In this document: in pieces, positions 21,638 to 28,820 of the stretch | How positions within the stretch are numbered: position 1 is the first letter of the stretch | Layout: each line of letters opens with the position of its first letter | NCBI RefSeq assembly: GCF_000975135.1 | Contig: NZ_BBRF01000001.1 | Span: 1 to 41,992, forward strand | Length of the DNA stretch: 41,992 bases | Source: Demequina aurantiaca | GTDB lineage: Bacteria; Actinomycetota; Actinomycetes; Actinomycetales; Demequinaceae | Direction: 5' to 3' | Notes under the pieces: model-generated | Databases searched by the model: none | Told to the model about the DNA's origin: nothing | The model's input: only the letters and a program-made list of their open reading frames with translations | Position numbers and translations under genes: made by a program

Positions 21638-21886
21638 TTACTTGGGCCCTCGTTGCGGTCGTGATGATGCGGGCTGAGCCTTGTCCGGCTCCCACCTCAG
21701 CACGTCTCCCGGCTGACACTCAAGCACCTCGCAAATCGAGTCGAGCGTCGTGAAGCGGACCGCCTTAGCGCGGCCATTTTTGAGAACCGCGACGTTGGCA
21801 GGGCTGATGCCTATGGCGTAGGCGAAGTCCGCGACCGACATCTTCTTGCGAGCAAGCATGACGTCGATATCGACGACGATGGCCAT
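21638..21886 (-). CDS. XRE-family small HTH regulator paired with DUF2975 protein
   Basis: An 82-residue DNA-binding protein of the short XRE (HTH_26) class. The HTH core is MSVADFAYAIGISPANVAVLKNGRAKAVRFTTLDSICEVLECQPGDVLRW, in two adjoining stretches that carry the family's NGRAKAVRF and CQPGD hallmarks. The start ATG overlaps the stop of the upstream membrane-protein gene (ATGA) and has a GGAGGTGAT site, so the two are co-expressed. It probably binds the palindrome in the promoter of this pair. A decayed relative of its coding sequence occurs at 26070-26152. Confidence 0.93.
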   Translation of the reverse strand: MAIVVDIDVMLARKKMSVADFAYAIGISPANVAVLKNGRAKAVRFTTLDSICEVLECQPGDVLRWEPDKAQPASSRPQRGPK

Positions 21887-22359
21887 CAGATCACCTCCGC
21901 GAGCTCGTCACGGTTGGAGATGGCCGCCTGCAACAGACCGCGCATCACGACCATGAGCAACACAAAGGCCGCGCCCGCAGTAAGCGCCCCGGCAGCGAAC
22001 AGGACGATCCCCGGCCCGCCTCCTTGTGTGCTCAGCAGATGAGCAGGCACCGCGAAGCAAATGACAGTGGCGACCACCGCACACCAGATAATGCCGTCCA
22101 CCCATCTCAACGCGGGCCCCGTAAAGATATGGTCGTCCGCGACAAACAGCAGCAGACGGCCGATGATGACGAGCGCCACCTGACCACAAAGGATTGCGAG
22201 AATGCCGGCAATCGCATAGGGGACTACCAGGTGAGCAACCTCAGCGATACCTTGAGCCTCTTCCTCAGCCAGCAGCGGCACCAGCACCTGCGCGAGGATG
22301 GACCCCGCGAAAAGCAGGCCAAGAAGCATCCACAGTACGTTCCGCGCCCATTGACTCAC
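21886..22359 (-). CDS. DUF2975 family four-helix membrane protein
   Basis: A 157-residue integral membrane protein with four hydrophobic helices (roughly residues 8-30, 45-70, 88-108, 118-140). The pattern LLLFVADDHIFTGPALRWVDGIIWC and the partner XRE gene identify it as a DUF2975-type protein, a family whose function is unknown. These pairs may sense a membrane signal and pass it to the regulator. The start is a GTG at 22357-22359, placed six bases after a perfect-looking -10, so the transcript is probably leaderless. Confidence 0.85.
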   Translation of the reverse strand: MSQWARNVLWMLLGLLFAGSILAQVLVPLLAEEEAQGIAEVAHLVVPYAIAGILAILCGQVALVIIGRLLLFVADDHIFTGPALRWVDGIIWCAVVATVICFAVPAHLLSTQGGGPGIVLFAAGALTAGAAFVLLMVVMRGLLQAAISNRDELAEVI

Positions 22360-22365
22360 GTCTCG

Positions 22366-22394
22366 ATTATCGATAGATATCTATCGCTTGTCAA
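22366..22394 (-). promoter_or_regulatory. leaderless promoter of the DUF2975-XRE operon
   Basis: Read on the minus strand: -35 TTGACA (22394-22389), 17-base spacer, -10 GATAAT (22371-22366), then six bases (CGAGAC) and the GTG start of the DUF2975 gene. A transcription start seven bases after the -10 would fall on the G of that start codon, giving a leaderless mRNA, which is common in actinobacteria. The -35 matches the sigma-70/SigA consensus fully and the -10 at five of six positions. Confidence 0.8.
22371..22386. promoter_or_regulatory. candidate XRE operator palindrome
   Basis: CGATAGATATCTATCG is a perfect 16-bp palindrome that fills the spacer between the -35 and -10 of the DUF2975-XRE promoter. 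A second inverted repeat, GTCAAG-AC-CTTGAC (22390-22403), overlaps the -35. Binding at either would block RNA polymerase, consistent with autoregulation by the XRE protein encoded second in the operon. The palindromes are visible; the binding partner is inferred. Confidence 0.7.
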
Positions 22395-22440
22395 GACCTT
22401 GACGAACGACATTGCACGCTCGCGAGCGAGCAGGGTTCGC

Positions 22441-23292
22441 TCAGAGTGCGTCGAAAGTGTTCGGGTTTGGTCCCTGACGCCCATCCTCGCCCCTATCCAG
22501 CGTGTCGATGCGTGCGATCTGGTCGTCGGAGAGTTCAAAGTCGAAGATGGCCAGGTTCTCTGCCATACGCTCGCGGTGCATCGACTTGGGGAAGATGATG
22601 TCCCCGCGCTGCACGTGCCAGCGCAGGACCACCTGTGAGGCCGCGCGGTCGGTCTCTGTGGCGATGGCCTTCACGATGGGATCGTCGAGCGCCTCGCCCC
22701 GGGCAAGAGGGCCCCAAGCTTCGACGGCGATCGCCTGGTCGTGAGACGCCTGGCGCGCGGCGTTGTTGTGGAAGTACGGGTGAGCCTCGATCTGGTTCAC
22801 CACGGGAGTCGCGCCGGTCTCGTCGATGATCTTGGTCAGGTGCGCGGGCTCAAAGTTCGACACCCCGGCGGAGGTGAGACGGCCGTCCTCGACCAGCTCG
22901 AGCATGGCCCTCCACGTGGAAACAAAGTCACCGTCATACCGCGTCGGCAGCGGCCAGTGGATGAGGAACAAGTCGAGCTTGTCCAGGCGGAGCTTCGCGA
23001 GCGTCTCGTCGAAGGAGCGCATCACGTCGTCACGCGCGTGCATGCTGTTGGTGAGCTTGCTTGTCACGTAGATCTCGTCGCGGGCGATGCCAGAGTTGGC
23101 TATGGCCTCGCCCACCTCGGCCTCGTTCTTATACCCCTGGGCAGTGTCGATGTGGCGAAATCCCACGTCAAGCGCGGCGCCCACCGTCTCCACGGCATCG
23201 GCCGGTGGAACCTGGAACGTACCGAACCCGAGTTGGGGAATGGACGTGCCGTCGCTGAGTTTGATGGATGATGTCGCGCGAGAGGAAGTCAT
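22441..23292 (-). CDS. aldo/keto reductase (AKR5-like)
   Basis: A 283-residue NADPH-dependent reductase of aldehydes or ketones, related to 2,5-diketo-D-gluconate reductases. The (beta/alpha)8 family features are GFGTFQVP at the N terminus and the catalytic tetrad: Asp and Tyr in DTAQGYKNE, Lys in VTSKL and His in LIHWPLP. The cofactor-binding end is IIFPKSMHRERMAENL. The frame could start at 23439, but that would overlap the divergent epimerase promoter; the ATG at 23290-23292 is the normal N terminus. The real substrate is unknown. Confidence 0.92.
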   Translation of the reverse strand: MTSSRATSSIKLSDGTSIPQLGFGTFQVPPADAVETVGAALDVGFRHIDTAQGYKNEAEVGEAIANSGIARDEIYVTSKLTNSMHARDDVMRSFDETLAKLRLDKLDLFLIHWPLPTRYDGDFVSTWRAMLELVEDGRLTSAGVSNFEPAHLTKIIDETGATPVVNQIEAHPYFHNNAARQASHDQAIAVEAWGPLARGEALDDPIVKAIATETDRAASQVVLRWHVQRGDIIFPKSMHRERMAENLAIFDFELSDDQIARIDTLDRGEDGRQGPNPNTFDAL

Positions 23293-23450
23293 GCTTGGGC
23301 CAACAGGTGCGGGGACTGTGCTATTCCGCTCATCGCTGGGAACCTTGCGCTTCGTCCACTCGGCATAACTTGGTGGGCGAAGGTGTTGAACCCAGCGATG
23401 TGCTCGTGCATCGTCACGGCATCTGTCTATCACCAGCATTGGGAGAAACC

Positions 23451-24494
23451 ATGAAGGTCGTAGTCCTGGGAGCCAGCGGAAACGTGGGAACGGCCGTGTT
23501 GCGTGCGCTTCGCGCGGCGGACGACGTCACCGAGGTAGCTGCGGTGGCTCGACGCATTCCTCGCCGCACGCCACCTGCGCCCTATGACGTGGCGACCTGG
23601 ACCAGCGTCGACATCGGCGCACGCGACGGTGACCGGGTGATTCGGACACTTGCCCAGGCTATGGAGGGCGCCTCCGCAGTGATCCATCTTGCGTGGGCGA
23701 TTCAGCCCAATCACGACCGCGAGCGACTGCGCCGGACCAACATTCTGGGGAGCTCCCGGGTGCTGTCGGCCGCACGTGCCGCCGGCGTCGATCACGTTGT
23801 GGTTGCCTCGTCAGTGGGCGCCTATTCGCCAAGCCACGACGACGAACTTCACGACGAGAGCTGGCCTACGAGGGGCATCCCGACGAGTGAGTACAGCGTC
23901 GATAAGGCCGACCTTGAACACCTTCTCAATCGACACGAGCACGACCATCCTGAGGTGCTGATTACCCGCCTGCGGCCTGCGTTGATTTTCCAGCGCGATG
24001 CGGGATCAGAGATCATGCGCTACTTCATCGGCCCCCTGGTACCGCCCGCCATCTTCAGCGGTCACCTTCCGATCACTACCTGGCCCGATCACACCCGCGT
24101 GCAAGCGCTACACGCAGACGATGTGGCGCGAGCCTACGTTGGCGCGGTGAGGGCCAGGCCCGGCGGGGCGCTGAACGTGGCGGCGGACGACGTGCTGGGA
24201 GGCCCCGAGATCGCAAGCCTGCTCTCCGGGGGCCGACTTCAGCGGACGCCGACGCCTGCGGTGAGGGCGGCCGTGTCCGCAGCGTGGAATTCGCGCGTGG
24301 TTCCCGTCAGCCCCGGATGGGTAGACATGTCGGCAAACATCACCCTGATGTCAACCGATCGCGCACGGTCCGTGCTCGGGTGGGAGCCTCGCCACACGGC
24401 ACTCGACACTGTGGCCGAGGTCCTCGATGGAATAGTCGAGGGAGCCGGCACGGCAAGCCCCCCGCTGCGTCCGCGTCGCGCGCGCCGCCGGTAG
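23451..24494 (+). CDS. NAD-dependent epimerase/dehydratase family protein (extended SDR)
   Basis: A 347-residue extended short-chain dehydrogenase. It begins directly with the Rossmann motif VVLGASGNVGTAVLRAL. It contains the HLAWA strand, the VASSVGAYSPS segment and a YSVDK sequence as the catalytic Tyr-x3-Lys. The C-terminal part has FQRDAGSEIMRYFIGPL. Such proteins act on nucleotide sugars or other small molecules; the substrate cannot be assigned. The ATG at 23451 with GGGAGAAACC upstream is chosen over an earlier frame start at 23268 that overlaps the divergent reductase. Confidence 0.88.
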   Translation: MKVVVLGASGNVGTAVLRALRAADDVTEVAAVARRIPRRTPPAPYDVATWTSVDIGARDGDRVIRTLAQAMEGASAVIHLAWAIQPNHDRERLRRTNILGSSRVLSAARAAGVDHVVVASSVGAYSPSHDDELHDESWPTRGIPTSEYSVDKADLEHLLNRHEHDHPEVLITRLRPALIFQRDAGSEIMRYFIGPLVPPAIFSGHLPITTWPDHTRVQALHADDVARAYVGAVRARPGGALNVAADDVLGGPEIASLLSGGRLQRTPTPAVRAAVSAAWNSRVVPVSPGWVDMSANITLMSTDRARSVLGWEPRHTALDTVAEVLDGIVEGAGTASPPLRPRRARRR

Positions 24495-24577
24495 ACGCTG
24501 GCGACTCACCTCGACGGCCGCGAGCGCTCTCGCACAACGGTCACCCACGCAGGGTGAGGCGTGCCAGACTTCAGCCC

Positions 24578-24868
24578 ATGCCCATCCCCAGCGCGCGCAT
24601 CGTCGAGCAACTCAACGCTGACTTTGGGGCCGCCGCACCCATGATGGTCAGTCCACTCGAGCGCGTAGCCGTCTCCCCGCAGGTCGATGCCGAACGCGTC
24701 CATGCTGCGATCCTGATGGCGGCGCGCGGCAACCGGTCCATGTTTGACGACGCCTTGGAGCATGCACGGGAGGACTGGCGAGACCTGCTGGTGCGCACTG
24801 GACTCGCCGACGACCACGCCTGGCATGACGTGGTCGATGCAAAATTCGGCGAGAACCCTCCCACCTGA
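24578..24868 (+). CDS. small protein of unknown function
   Basis: A 96-residue soluble protein that I do not recognise. It is predicted to be mostly helical (IVEQLNADFGAAAPM; AERVHAAILMAARGNRSMFDDALEHAREDWRDLLVRTG), with no signal peptide or membrane segment. Its composition looks like real coding sequence, and it fills the gap between the epimerase and the next small gene in the same direction. The ATG at 24578 has no strong ribosome-binding site; an upstream in-frame start at 24284 would overlap the epimerase and is rejected. Confidence 0.6.
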   Translation: MPIPSARIVEQLNADFGAAAPMMVSPLERVAVSPQVDAERVHAAILMAARGNRSMFDDALEHAREDWRDLLVRTGLADDHAWHDVVDAKFGENPPT

Positions 24869-24938
24869 CTGATTCCTCCACGCGCCCGCACCCGCGCACG
24901 TAGGATCGAAGCATCCGAACAGAGCGGAGGTAGGTCAG

Positions 24939-25295
24939 ATGCCAGGGTTCATGTCGTCCTACCGCCGCACCATACCGGCCGCACATCATGGATCGACGCC
25001 CGCGTCGGATCCTCGCATCCCCGGTGTCACACCCCACGGGGATGATTCGCAGCCGGCGAGTGCGCGACCACAGGTCTGGATGATCTTTGTTGCGATCGCG
25101 GTGGTGTTGGCAGTTGGGTTCTTCCTCGCATGGCGGACCTTCACTCCGTCCCAGAGCGACCAGGCGGCTCGTGACGCCGGGGAGCGCGGCTGGATCGTCA
25201 CCCCGCTCACATGGACGATGTATCAGGACGACGAACTGGCCACCGCGGCCTGGCACGACGTCGCGGGCGCGATCAGTTTTACCGCTGTGCAATAG
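24939..25295 (+). CDS. small single-pass membrane protein of unknown function
   Basis: A 118-residue protein with a Pro/His-rich N-terminal region of about 45 residues, one strong membrane helix (VWMIFVAIAVVLAVGFFLAW, residues about 46-65) and a C-terminal part of about 50 residues ending in EL-ATAAWHDVAGAISFTAVQ. The topology is likely N-in with the tail outside. A good ribosome-binding site (GGAGGTAGG) precedes the ATG. I recognise no family. It is close to, and in the same direction as, the preceding small gene. Confidence 0.72.
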   Translation: MPGFMSSYRRTIPAAHHGSTPASDPRIPGVTPHGDDSQPASARPQVWMIFVAIAVVLAVGFFLAWRTFTPSQSDQAARDAGERGWIVTPLTWTMYQDDELATAAWHDVAGAISFTAVQ

Positions 25296-25414
25296 GCGTC
25301 GAGCGGCGTCCGTGGGAGCGAAAGCCGCAACGGCATCGGCCCAGCGCTCAGCGCGCGGCTAATTGAATCGTCGCACTCGGCCATGCACCGCGCACTCATC
25401 CTAGGATGGGTGGC

Positions 25415-25969
25415 ATGGACGTGACAGGAGTAGTGCTGGCGGCAGGTGCGGGATCGCGTGCGGAAGGGCCCCCAGCGCTCAGCAAGACTCCGGAGGGTGT
25501 GCCGTGGGTGACGCTCGCTTGCGATGCTCTCCGCGACGCCGGCTGCCGCGAGGTCATTGTGGTGCTGGGAGCGCAGGCAGATGCCGCGGCACACCTGGTT
25601 CCTCCACGTGCCCTTCCCGTCATCGCCACCGACTGGGAGGAGGGCCAGGCAGCGTCAATACGTGTGGGGCTCGCCGCGGCGGCGACCTCTGCGGCCGATG
25701 CGGTGTTGCTGACCCTCGTTGAGCTTCCCGAGCAGACCGCTACTGCAGGCATGCGAATCATCGCCGCTGGCGCAAACGACGGGCGTGAGGCGCTGGCGCG
25801 GGCCAATTTTGATGGCGAGCCCGGGCATCCCGTGCTCATAGGTCGCGACCACTGGCGCGATGTCGCGGCCGCGGCTCACGGCGACGCGGGAGCGCGCGAC
25901 TACATGCGCATGCACCTCACCGTCGAGGTGAACTGCACCGACCTGGGCGACGGCTCACCTGGTAGGTAG
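25415..25969 (+). CDS. MobA/MocA-like nucleotidyltransferase
   Basis: A 184-residue protein with the nucleotidyltransferase fold of the molybdenum-cofactor group. The N-terminal NTP loop is VVLAAGAGSRAEG, with a lysine in LSKTPEG; VLLTLVELPEQTA corresponds to the metal-site strand, and GHPVLIGRDHW is the MocA-type substrate region. MocA-like members transfer CMP to molybdopterin for xanthine-dehydrogenase enzymes, but there are no molybdoenzyme genes nearby, so the substrate stays open. The loop and Asp positions diverge a little from the consensus (EL-PE in place of the usual D-P). The start at 25415 is preferred over the ATG at 25406. Confidence 0.78.
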   Translation: MDVTGVVLAAGAGSRAEGPPALSKTPEGVPWVTLACDALRDAGCREVIVVLGAQADAAAHLVPPRALPVIATDWEEGQAASIRVGLAAAATSAADAVLLTLVELPEQTATAGMRIIAAGANDGREALARANFDGEPGHPVLIGRDHWRDVAAAAHGDAGARDYMRMHLTVEVNCTDLGDGSPGR

Positions 25970-25996
25970 GCGCAGGCACCCCCCCAAGGGGCGTCT

Positions 25997-26056
25997 GGAC
26001 TCGAGCTCAGCAATGTGGCCATGCTTCAAGAGCCAACGCGGGGAGCTCGGGGCAGC
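25997..26056. repeat. left direct repeat (decayed copy of thiamine-operon leader)
   Basis: About 53 of 60 bases match 28821-28880 in the same orientation. The 46-base core (26011-26056) differs at only two positions. The match covers the promoter region and the 5' strand of helix P3 of the TPP riboswitch at 28857. Here the -10-like TATGCT is changed to CATGCT, the 3' half of the riboswitch is missing and no thiamine gene follows, so it is a non-functional duplicate. Confidence 0.9.
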
Positions 26057-26069
26057 TGCCGGGCACCTG

Positions 26070-26152
26070 ATGCCTTCATCGTCAAGCCCCACTCGTGTCG
26101 AGAAATCCGCAACCGACATTTATTTCTTGACAAGCATGATGTCGATGTCAAT
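26070..26152 (-). pseudogene. fragment of an XRE (HTH_26) regulator gene
   Basis: On the minus strand, about 34 of 47 bases at 26106-26152 align without gaps to 21828-21874, the 5' part of the intact XRE gene. Translation gives IDIDIMLVKK-stop-MSVADFSTRVGLDDEG, against VDIDVMLARKKMSVADFAYAIGISPAN in the intact protein. A lysine codon has become TAA, no start codon is in frame, and the similarity ends within about 25 bases of the left direct repeat. It begins about 20 bases after the stop of the membrane-protein gene of the cassette. Confidence 0.75.
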
Positions 26153-26173
26153 ACATGCGGCGGTAGCGTTCTG

Positions 26174-26944
26174 TCAGAGGGCGGCAAACTGCCCGGCCCG
26201 CACCTCGGCCTCGACGTGACGGACAGCATCAACTCCGGTACTCAGTCGGGCGCGCTCATCTGGGTGGTGCAGGTAGTAGGCCACGACCGTCGCGACCGCG
26301 TAGACGTCGCCGCTCAGTGTTCCCTCCTTCACCTGTACTGGACCGTCGACGGTCACCAACACCAAGGTCCGAGTCTTCTTCACCTCGATCACCCTGATGT
26401 CCGCCAATTGCGACCACTTCAGTGCCACGTGAGGACCGCCCCTCACCCCGCGCAAGCCGTAGTCATCCAAGCCAAGTCCAGCGGGCCGACGCAGCGACAG
26501 CAATGTCTGCCCGGTCATGAACGCACCCACCACCGGCCCTCCCAAAATCACGCCGCGGGTGTAGAAGGGTGCATCCGCCCATTGATCCGGTTGCACCCAC
26601 AGCACCACGACGGACAGCAGCGCGAGCCCCGCCATGAGATTCACCAGAATCTGCAGGGCCACCGGGGGCGTCATGACCAGGGGTCCCTCACTGCGCTCGA
26701 CATTCACGACCTTGGGCGACAGCCAGCACAGCCCAGTCATGGATCCCAGGATCGCCGCCAACGCCACCACTGCCAACGCGACCACCAAGAAAAGAGGCGT
26801 CTCACCCGAGTCTGCAATGGCGAAGGCGGCCAACACCACCAACGCGACAATGAGCACGGGAATGACCCACGTCTTCAGTGGGCGCAGGGTCTCGCTAGGG
26901 GCGGTGCGTCCGAGCGAAACCCGCAATCTAGTCGGGAGCATCAT
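26174..26944 (-). CDS. membrane protein, possible immunity partner of the WXG-like protein
   Basis: A 256-residue membrane protein I do not recognise by family. Four hydrophobic segments are visible (about residues 25-45, 50-72, 93-113 and 128-148), followed by a C-terminal soluble part with beta-type stretches (ALKWSQLADIRVIEVKKTRTLVLVTVDGPVQV) reminiscent of PH-like domains. The start ATG at 26942-26944 overlaps the upstream gene's stop (ATGA), so production is tightly tied to the putative effector. A membrane protein encoded straight after a candidate pore-forming effector is a reasonable immunity candidate, but this is inference only. Confidence 0.75.
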   Translation of the reverse strand: MMLPTRLRVSLGRTAPSETLRPLKTWVIPVLIVALVVLAAFAIADSGETPLFLVVALAVVALAAILGSMTGLCWLSPKVVNVERSEGPLVMTPPVALQILVNLMAGLALLSVVVLWVQPDQWADAPFYTRGVILGGPVVGAFMTGQTLLSLRRPAGLGLDDYGLRGVRGGPHVALKWSQLADIRVIEVKKTRTLVLVTVDGPVQVKEGTLSGDVYAVATVVAYYLHHPDERARLSTGVDAVRHVEAEVRAGQFAAL

Positions 26945-28158
26945 GGTCCTGTCTTGAGGGTGCCGGAGGTGGAGTCCCACAACACATTTTCTTCGAGCCA
27001 GTAGTCGACCGATTCACGAGTATCGAGGTCGACAGTGGATTCCCACAGCCAGGACGCGGCCTCGCTACCTGCCCACCCCACCACGACTGCACCCGCCGCA
27101 ATCCAGCCCACGGGGTTGGAGCCAAGGGCGGCCGCTATAGCGCCGCCCCCAGCCGCTCCGGCCGCTCCAGCTGCCGCGCCCCCAAAGAGCTCCGCAATCA
27201 CGGACGACTCGGAAGCGCCCTCGGCAATGTCGTAGCCCGCCAAGGAAATGTCCACCACGTTGCCGACGATGGGAATGATCTTGGAATAGTGGCCAACGCT
27301 GCCAATCTTGACTTCGAGGTCGCCAATTTTGAGGTCACTTCCCGAGAAGTCAAAGGCCTCGTAGGCGGCACGTCGCGCCGGATTGCCGGAACGCGCGGCA
27401 TCTCGGGCATCGTTGGCGATGTCGCTGAAAACGCCCTGTTCCGCGCGCCATTCTTTCAACTTCACGTCCACGTGTGCGCTGCTTCCCTCGAGCGCGGCGG
27501 CCACAGTCGACTCCGAGCCTGTCCGCAGCGCCGCGAAGGTCTTGGCGGCGTCGGACATTTCTTCCACGCGACCGATGAGTGGAGCCATGTGTTCCGCGAG
27601 CCACTTGTCCAGCTCGCCCTCCCACGTGCCGACCTTGCTCGACGCGTCGTTGTAAGCCGACAACCGGTACTGGTGGCCGTACCACTCGTTGACATCGGGA
27701 GACATATTCGGGTTCGGAACGTAACCATTCGATGCAATGAAGTATGAGGGCGCGGGGCCCGGCGGCGGAGTGTACGGCGAGTTGAGGTCCGGACAATACG
27801 TCAGACGGGTCATGGGGTACTCGACAACATTCCCGTTCACGATCAAGCCGACCCCCTGGGCCGACCCCCGAATCTCGGCAAAGTACTCCCGCCCCCGGCT
27901 CAGGCGGTTGGCGTAGGAGCGAAAAACCTCGACGGCGTCGCGCAGGTAGTCGGCCACAGGGAACTGGGACCGCCTCAGCGCCTGGACCGCCTCATGGAAG
28001 GCCATCGCCGCACTGCCGCTCCACGCGTAGGACGCCTCGGTGGCGACCCACGTCATTTGCACGTCCGCGGTCTTAATGGCCGACTTGACGTTGTCGAGCC
28101 AGTCCGCAAGGTCGTGAATGGATTCCGGATCGCCGTGAATGGTGGTGTCGAGACTCAT
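26941..28158 (-). CDS. WXG100/LXG-like protein with glycine-rich hydrophobic C terminus (candidate T7SS effector)
   Basis: A 405-residue protein. The N-terminal 100 residues look like a WXG100/ESX helical hairpin: IHDLADWLDNVKSAIK, then a W-S-G turn (46-48) and a second helix. The middle (residues 160-260) is again helical. Residues about 326-372 form a Gly/Ala-rich hydrophobic stretch (GGAAAGAAGAAGGG, then AAGAVVVGWAGSEAASWLW) that could insert in membranes in glycine-zipper fashion. The arrangement resembles LXG/WXG polymorphic toxins exported by type VII secretion. No catalytic toxin domain is recognised, so a pore-forming role is a hypothesis. It overlaps both neighbours by four bases. 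Confidence 0.78.
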   Translation of the reverse strand: MSLDTTIHGDPESIHDLADWLDNVKSAIKTADVQMTWVATEASYAWSGSAAMAFHEAVQALRRSQFPVADYLRDAVEVFRSYANRLSRGREYFAEIRGSAQGVGLIVNGNVVEYPMTRLTYCPDLNSPYTPPPGPAPSYFIASNGYVPNPNMSPDVNEWYGHQYRLSAYNDASSKVGTWEGELDKWLAEHMAPLIGRVEEMSDAAKTFAALRTGSESTVAAALEGSSAHVDVKLKEWRAEQGVFSDIANDARDAARSGNPARRAAYEAFDFSGSDLKIGDLEVKIGSVGHYSKIIPIVGNVVDISLAGYDIAEGASESSVIAELFGGAAAGAAGAAGGGAIAAALGSNPVGWIAAGAVVVGWAGSEAASWLWESTVDLDTRESVDYWLEENVLWDSTSGTLKTGP

Positions 28159-28448
28159 GAATCTTCAATCTGCGACTCGTAGTCTCGCAAGGCTTGCGCC
28201 GCTGATTCCTCCGTGGCAGTAAAGTCTGTGACGGCCTCCTTGACCAGCGCCATCAGTGCCAGGTAGGAGTCCGGGACGGTCTGCGCACCCTCGGCCGCCG
28301 CGGAAGTGATGAGCGCGATCATGTTAGCCGCGATGCCCCCATCGACGCCGGGAGTCCCACCGAGACTCTCGTACACATCGTCGATGCTGGGCTGGAGATC
28401 CTCGGCGAGCGACTGGATGCGGGCGCCGTCAATCGAAATTTCACTCAT
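28155..28448 (-). CDS. small helical EspC-like (ESX-associated) protein
   Basis: A 97-residue helical protein without cysteines, signal peptide or membrane segment. The first helix (DGARIQSLAEDLQPSIDDVYESL) and a long C-terminal helix (ALVKEAVTDFTATEESAAQALRDYESQI) match the general layout of EspC/WXG-type small proteins that accompany ESX/type VII substrates. It probably binds the WXG-like protein encoded immediately downstream, acting as chaperone or secretion partner. Overlaps of four bases at both ends show translational coupling. The family assignment rests on size, helices and context. Confidence 0.7.
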   Translation of the reverse strand: MSEISIDGARIQSLAEDLQPSIDDVYESLGGTPGVDGGIAANMIALITSAAAEGAQTVPDSYLALMALVKEAVTDFTATEESAAQALRDYESQIEDS

Positions 28449-28723
28449 GAGCTCATTGCCTTAGCCAGCCCACCGGGGAACTCGACGTCGAAGGCTAAGG
28501 CGTCGAAAGGCGATTCTTCCTTCACCGTGGACAGCGTGGACGTGAAGATGGTCACCCAGGCCTGGCCCGCGCCACAGCCTTTGGCGAGGCGGTCGAGCGC
28601 CGTGTAGGCGAGCAGGGCCGCGCCGCCATTGTCCATGGGCATGGTGATCACTTCCACCGACCCCTGTCCGTCTCGACGCACCGGCACGTAGAGCACCGGC
28701 GGCACTATCGTCTTGTCGTCCAT
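28445..28723 (-). CDS. SAV_915-like small protein
   Basis: A 92-residue soluble protein that resembles the actinobacterial SAV_915 family: VLYVPVRRDGQGSVEVITMPMDNGGAALLAYTALDRLAKGCGAGQAWV, in which the ALLAYT-LDRL-x3-CG-x3-W pattern is characteristic. The function of this family is unknown; members often occur beside secretion-related or WXG genes. It is the first gene of the four-gene cassette operon, starting at the ATG at 28721-28723, and its stop overlaps the EspC-like start. No strong ribosome-binding site is seen. Confidence 0.75.
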   Translation of the reverse strand: MDDKTIVPPVLYVPVRRDGQGSVEVITMPMDNGGAALLAYTALDRLAKGCGAGQAWVTIFTSTLSTVKEESPFDALAFDVEFPGGLAKAMSS

Positions 28724-28790
28724 GCGCCGTATTGTCCCTTTTCAGCTCTCCGTTGCGACGAGTATATGCCGTACCTCCAGAGAACAGAGC

Positions 28791-28804
28791 GGACTTCAAA
28801 GTCC
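28791..28804. repeat. short inverted repeat upstream of the cassette operon
   Basis: GGACTT-CA-AAGTCC lies between the cassette operon (minus) and the thiamine operon leader (plus). It may be an operator for either promoter. On the minus strand a TATACT element lies closer to the cassette gene, but no convincing -35 goes with it. Confidence 0.35.
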
Positions 28805-28820
28805 ACAATGTGTCCTTGTT

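Noticed and set aside
22418..22427. GCTCGCGAGC palindrome as a terminator for the aldo/keto reductase
   Set aside because: The stem is too short and no T tract follows on the minus strand.
26015..27004. 329-codon plus-strand frame opposite the cassette membrane protein
   Set aside because: It starts in the decayed repeat, crosses the pseudogene and an assigned gene, and shows no recognisable domain.
26941..28158. Nuclease or ADP-ribosyltransferase toxin domain in the WXG-like protein
   Set aside because: No catalytic motif of such domains is visible in the C-terminal half, which is a Gly/Ala-rich hydrophobic region.
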